DNA of 8,942 bases, taken from NCBI GenBank assembly GCA_945494195.1, contig CALYVJ010000049.1, positions 1 to 8,942 on the forward strand, written 5' to 3'. The notes under the pieces were generated by a model, which saw nothing but the letters and a program-made list of their open reading frames with translations, did not search any database and was not told where the DNA came from. This document shows, piece by piece, positions 6,508-8,942 of this stretch. Source of the stretch: an uncultured Selenomonas sp. GTDB lineage: Bacteria > Bacillota > Negativicutes > Selenomonadales > Selenomonadaceae. A program made the position numbers and the translations under genes. Each line of letters begins with the position of its first letter. Position 1 is the stretch's first letter.

Positions 6508-6537
6508 ATTATACCGTAACTATGGGCATAGCGTCAA
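6508..6537 (-). promoter_or_regulatory. Predicted sigma-70 type promoter of leuS
   Basis: TTGACG (6537-6532) and TATAAT (6513-6508) with an 18-base spacer on the minus strand. The -35 begins 7 bases after the yitT stop codon. A perfect dyad CTATG-GG-CATAG (6520-6531) fills most of the spacer and could be an operator. The start near 6501 gives a leader of about 78 bases, too short for a T-box. Confidence 0.72.
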
Positions 6538-6544
6538 CAGTCAG

Positions 6545-7474
6545 TTACTCATGTCCATCCATGAGCTCCTTTTGTTTCTCCTGAGCCTCCTGCCATTTAC
6601 GGCGAGCATCGGCATAAGACTCACATTCCAACGTAAACCCCTTACCGGACACTTCCGATGTATCCGAAACAATCATAAAGGCCTGGGGATCGTAATGATC
6701 CACGATAGTCTTGACGCGGCTTACCTGCGTGAGTCGCACGACGATAAAGAGAATATCCTTGCGTTCCTTAGCAAAACCACCCTTCCCTTCGAGATAGGTA
6801 ACCCCACGATGAACATTTTCCATGATATCCTGACAAATCTGTTCGGCCGCCGGCGAAACAATGAAAATTGACTTTTCCCGATTAAGACCGGCCGCCACAC
6901 GATTCGTAAGTTCTGCCGTCACATAGATAGATACCAGTGTGTAGAGTGCTTCATTGACACTGAACATCCACGCCGATGCCATGACAATAATGAAGTTCAG
7001 CACAAACACCACCGTCCCCACATCGAGAGAGTAGAACTTCTTAGCTACCGCACCGACAACATCCAAGCCACCGGTATTCGCATTGGCACGAAAAATCATG
7101 CCAAAGCCAATGCCGGCCAGCACGCCGCCAAAAATAGCACATAACATACCATCGCCTGTGATATTCCAATCCACCATGAAATGCGTGGCGTCAAGGATGA
7201 TAGACAAAACTGCCGTACCGACAATCGTATCCCAGGCATAGAGCTTGCCAAAAACCCGATACGCTAAATACAAAATCGGCAGATTATACAGGAGGTTCTG
7301 AGCACCTACGGGAAGTCCTGTCAAATAGTAAACAATCAATGCGATACCACTGATGCCCCCCGTCAAAAGATGCGCGGGGATAATGAACAGGTTGAATCCA
7401 AGGCATACGATAAAACATCCCAGGATAATCTGTATATACCGTCCCATATGTTTCTTGATTTCCATTTTACTCAT
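6545..7474 (-). CDS. YitT family membrane protein (DUF161 + DUF2179)
   Basis: A 309-residue protein of the YitT family. Two membrane-repeat units (about residues 11-100 and 105-200) contain the family marks PAHLLTGGISGIAL (33-46) and NANTGGLDVVG (131-141). The C-terminal cytoplasmic DUF2179 domain (about 203-280) shows the typical RGVTYLEGKGGF (223-234) and DPQAFMIVSDTSEV (262-275). After about 281 comes a highly charged tail of some 29 residues that is probably lineage-specific. The molecular function of the family is not established, although membrane transport or regulation is often supposed. The gene follows nif3 by 53 bases with no terminator between, so co-transcription with trmK-nif3 is likely. 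Its ATG has only a weak site (GGGA, 7 bases upstream). An 11-codon upstream frame (7499-7467) overlaps the start and might couple translation. Confidence 0.93.
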   Translation of the reverse strand: MSKMEIKKHMGRYIQIILGCFIVCLGFNLFIIPAHLLTGGISGIALIVYYLTGLPVGAQNLLYNLPILYLAYRVFGKLYAWDTIVGTAVLSIILDATHFMVDWNITGDGMLCAIFGGVLAGIGFGMIFRANANTGGLDVVGAVAKKFYSLDVGTVVFVLNFIIVMASAWMFSVNEALYTLVSIYVTAELTNRVAAGLNREKSIFIVSPAAEQICQDIMENVHRGVTYLEGKGGFAKERKDILFIVVRLTQVSRVKTIVDHYDPQAFMIVSDTSEVSGKGFTLECESYADARRKWQEAQEKQKELMDGHE

Positions 7475-7527
7475 ACTGCGTTCCCGAATCTTTTTCCATT
7501 CTTTTCACGCTTCCTTACCCGACAAAA

Positions 7528-8337
7528 TCATACCACCGTAAAAAAATCTTTCGAGGACTGATCCGCGATGACTTCTACAGTTCCCTTTGCCTCAGCCAGC
7601 TCTTCCATGAGCCGGTCTTTCAACACCGCTACCACCGGAAATTCTGTACCGAAATGACCAGCGTCAATAACGTGCATGCCATGTTCAACCGCCTGTTGGG
7701 CTTCGTGATATTTCACATCGCCAGTAACATAAACATCAGCCCCCATGAACGCAGCTTTCTGAATGAATTCTGCACCACTGCCGCTGCAGATTGCGACCTT
7801 ACGGACCGGACGTGCGCCGGCATCTACCAAGCGAACATAATCCGTAGGCAGCGCCTCCCGCACCTGACGAGCAAAATCCTGTACCGTCATCGGCGTCGGC
7901 AAACTTCCCATTCGTCCCATACTGATCACTGAGCCGTCCACATCCTGACTTTCCAGCACAAAGTGTGAAAGCTTCGAAAGACCAATGGCACGAGCCAGCA
8001 CATCATTGACACCGCCTTCGGCTATGTCGAGATTGGTATGCGCCGCCGCTACCACGATGTCATGCTTGATAAGCTGCTGGAGGCGATGCCCTAACGGCAA
8101 ATCCGTCCGCAATTTCTTGATGCCTCGGAATATCAGGGGATGATGCGCGACAATCATGTCGGCGCCTTCAGCAATCGCCTGCTCCACCACTGCATCACTG
8201 ACATCGAGACAAACCAGGATTTTATTGACCTCCTGATTGAGTGCTCCCACCAGCAGACCTGGATTGTCCCAATCTTCCGCCAATCGCTTCGGCGCGATTG
8301 TCTCTAACGCGTCCATGACTACCTGACATTTTACCAT
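7528..8337 (-). CDS. Nif3-like dinuclear metal center protein
   Basis: A 269-residue member of the NIF3/YbgI/YqfO family, the short form without the inserted PII-like domain found in longer Bacillota versions. The predicted metal ligands are all present: AHHP (His65, His66), AHTNLD (Asp104) and DAGHFGTE (His228, Glu232). The family forms toroidal hexamers with a two-metal site. Some members have been reported to act as GTP cyclohydrolase-like or hydrolytic enzymes, but the cellular role is unsettled. The ATG (8337-8335) lies inside the last codons of trmK, overlapping it by 7 bases, so translation is probably coupled. The trmK-nif3 pairing is a common conserved arrangement in Bacillota. The protein ends FFTVV, followed by a TGA stop. 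Confidence 0.96.
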   Translation of the reverse strand: MVKCQVVMDALETIAPKRLAEDWDNPGLLVGALNQEVNKILVCLDVSDAVVEQAIAEGADMIVAHHPLIFRGIKKLRTDLPLGHRLQQLIKHDIVVAAAHTNLDIAEGGVNDVLARAIGLSKLSHFVLESQDVDGSVISMGRMGSLPTPMTVQDFARQVREALPTDYVRLVDAGARPVRKVAICSGSGAEFIQKAAFMGADVYVTGDVKYHEAQQAVEHGMHVIDAGHFGTEFPVVAVLKDRLMEELAEAKGTVEVIADQSSKDFFTVV

Positions 8338-8942
8338 GTGAGCCGCGCCTCCAATTCTTCCACCTGTTTTTTTACGGCTGCATATTTCTTGCTTTTCATT
8401 GCCCGCGCACTATTCTCCATCCCCGAAAGGATACGGCGCTGCTGGAATAACAGCGCCTCGATATGGTGTTTGAGCAGGGCCGGTTTCTTTTGCCAAAGCA
8501 TCGGACCGATCAAAAGGTCTAATGGCGCGGGACGCTTTTTTTCCCCCGGTTCCGCTTTGATGATTTCATAAATGCGGCCATCGTCCACCGCCAAGGCCTC
8601 ATCCACAATATGCCACTTGTGCCGATAGAGCCAGGAACGAAGCTCCATCGCTCCATTCATCGGCTGCAATACGAGCGTCGTAAGCTTAGCGGTCACGTCC
8701 ATCGACTGCTCTAAAATCTGGGTCATCAGAATTCCACCCATACCAGCAATACACACGGTATCGACTTCGCCCGGCACTAAGACCTGCAGGCCGTTGCCCA
8801 AACGAACGGAAATCCGGTCTTCCGCAATGCCGTTTTCATGAACGGTACGCTTAGCGCCCTCATAAGGCCCTTGGTTTAAGTCACCAGCAACCACAAAATT
8901 TCCTGTATCTTGTCGTATAAATTCAATGGCAAGATACCCATG
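8331..8942 (-). CDS. trmK: tRNA (adenine(22)-N1)-methyltransferase, 5' end cut by window
   Basis: The reading frame is open to the window edge and covers 203 residues. It begins HGYLAIEFIR, which is the end of methyltransferase motif I (DxGTDHGYL in the family). About 25-30 N-terminal residues, including the start codon, therefore lie outside the window. The internal GTG at 8894 is not the true start. Asp21 of the visible part (VVAGDLNQGPYEGAK) is the expected SAM ribose ligand. VCIAGMGG (63-70) is the TrmK family's motif IV. A helical, Lys/Arg-rich C-terminal region (about 150-200) matches the coiled-coil tRNA-binding part. The enzyme makes m1A22 in the D-arm of tRNA-Ser and some other tRNAs. 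Its TAA overlaps the nif3 ATG by 7 bases. Confidence 0.96.
   Translation of the reverse strand, partial: HGYLAIEFIRQDTGNFVVAGDLNQGPYEGAKRTVHENGIAEDRISVRLGNGLQVLVPGEVDTVCIAGMGGILMTQILEQSMDVTAKLTTLVLQPMNGAMELRSWLYRHKWHIVDEALAVDDGRIYEIIKAEPGEKKRPAPLDLLIGPMLWQKKPALLKHHIEALLFQQRRILSGMENSARAMKSKKYAAVKKQVEELEARLTW

Noticed and set aside
6424..6544. T-box riboswitch upstream of leuS
   Set aside because: The gap is 121 bases and the leader about 78. No T-box consensus (TGGNACCGCG) or specifier stem is visible.
7528..8337. Nif3 protein as truncated, because many Bacillota homologues are near 370 residues
   Set aside because: All five metal ligands are present and it matches the complete short form, which lacks only the optional inserted domain.
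8331..8894. trmK starting at the internal GTG at 8894
   Set aside because: The frame continues to the window edge and encodes HGYLAIEF, part of methyltransferase motif I, so the gene begins outside the window.

Overview
The window looks like an ordinary chromosomal housekeeping and metabolism segment from a low-to-mid GC member of the Bacillota. The trmK-nif3 pair with overlapping ends, a YitT family protein, strong AGGAGG-type ribosome binding sites and a glucose-family PTS with a separate IIA all fit that phylum. The protein sequences feel closest to the Negativicutes (Selenomonas-like), but that is an impression and not a demonstrated placement. Every convincing gene lies on the minus strand, so the biological order runs from the right end of the window to the left.

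Right part (8942 to 6545): the 5'-truncated trmK (tRNA A22 N1-methyltransferase) overlaps nif3 (dinuclear metal protein) by 7 bases. A YitT family membrane protein follows after a 53-base gap. These three are probably co-transcribed. Middle part (6544 to 3946): leuS, leucyl-tRNA synthetase, has its own promoter (TTGACG-N18-TATAAT) beginning 7 bases after the yitT stop. A strong intrinsic terminator hairpin sits inside the leuS leader, between that promoter and the ribosome binding site. There is no T-box, so the hairpin is either the yitT terminator or an attenuator.

Next (3830 to 2592): an extended -10 promoter drives an HD-GYP domain protein, related to cyclic-di-GMP phosphodiesterases, in which the His of the HD metal-binding pair is replaced by Leu. 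A possible 22-codon basic mini-gene follows it. Left part (2595 to 15): a second TTGACG-N18-TATAAT promoter, again followed at once by a terminator-like hairpin, precedes a three-gene operon: nagE-like PTS IICB, crr-like PTS IIA, and a small polytopic membrane protein resembling ECF transporter S components. A 21-bp-stem bidirectional terminator closes the operon.

Functionally, the PTS pair should import and phosphorylate an amino sugar or glucose using phosphate relayed from general EI/HPr encoded elsewhere. No mobile element, CRISPR array, tRNA, rRNA or clear horizontal transfer signature is visible. No gene-free stretch exceeds 200 bases. I see no wholly new multi-gene system. The points most worth a second look are the degenerate HD-GYP protein, the two promoter-hairpin leaders, the mini-gene, and the membrane protein attached to the PTS operon.
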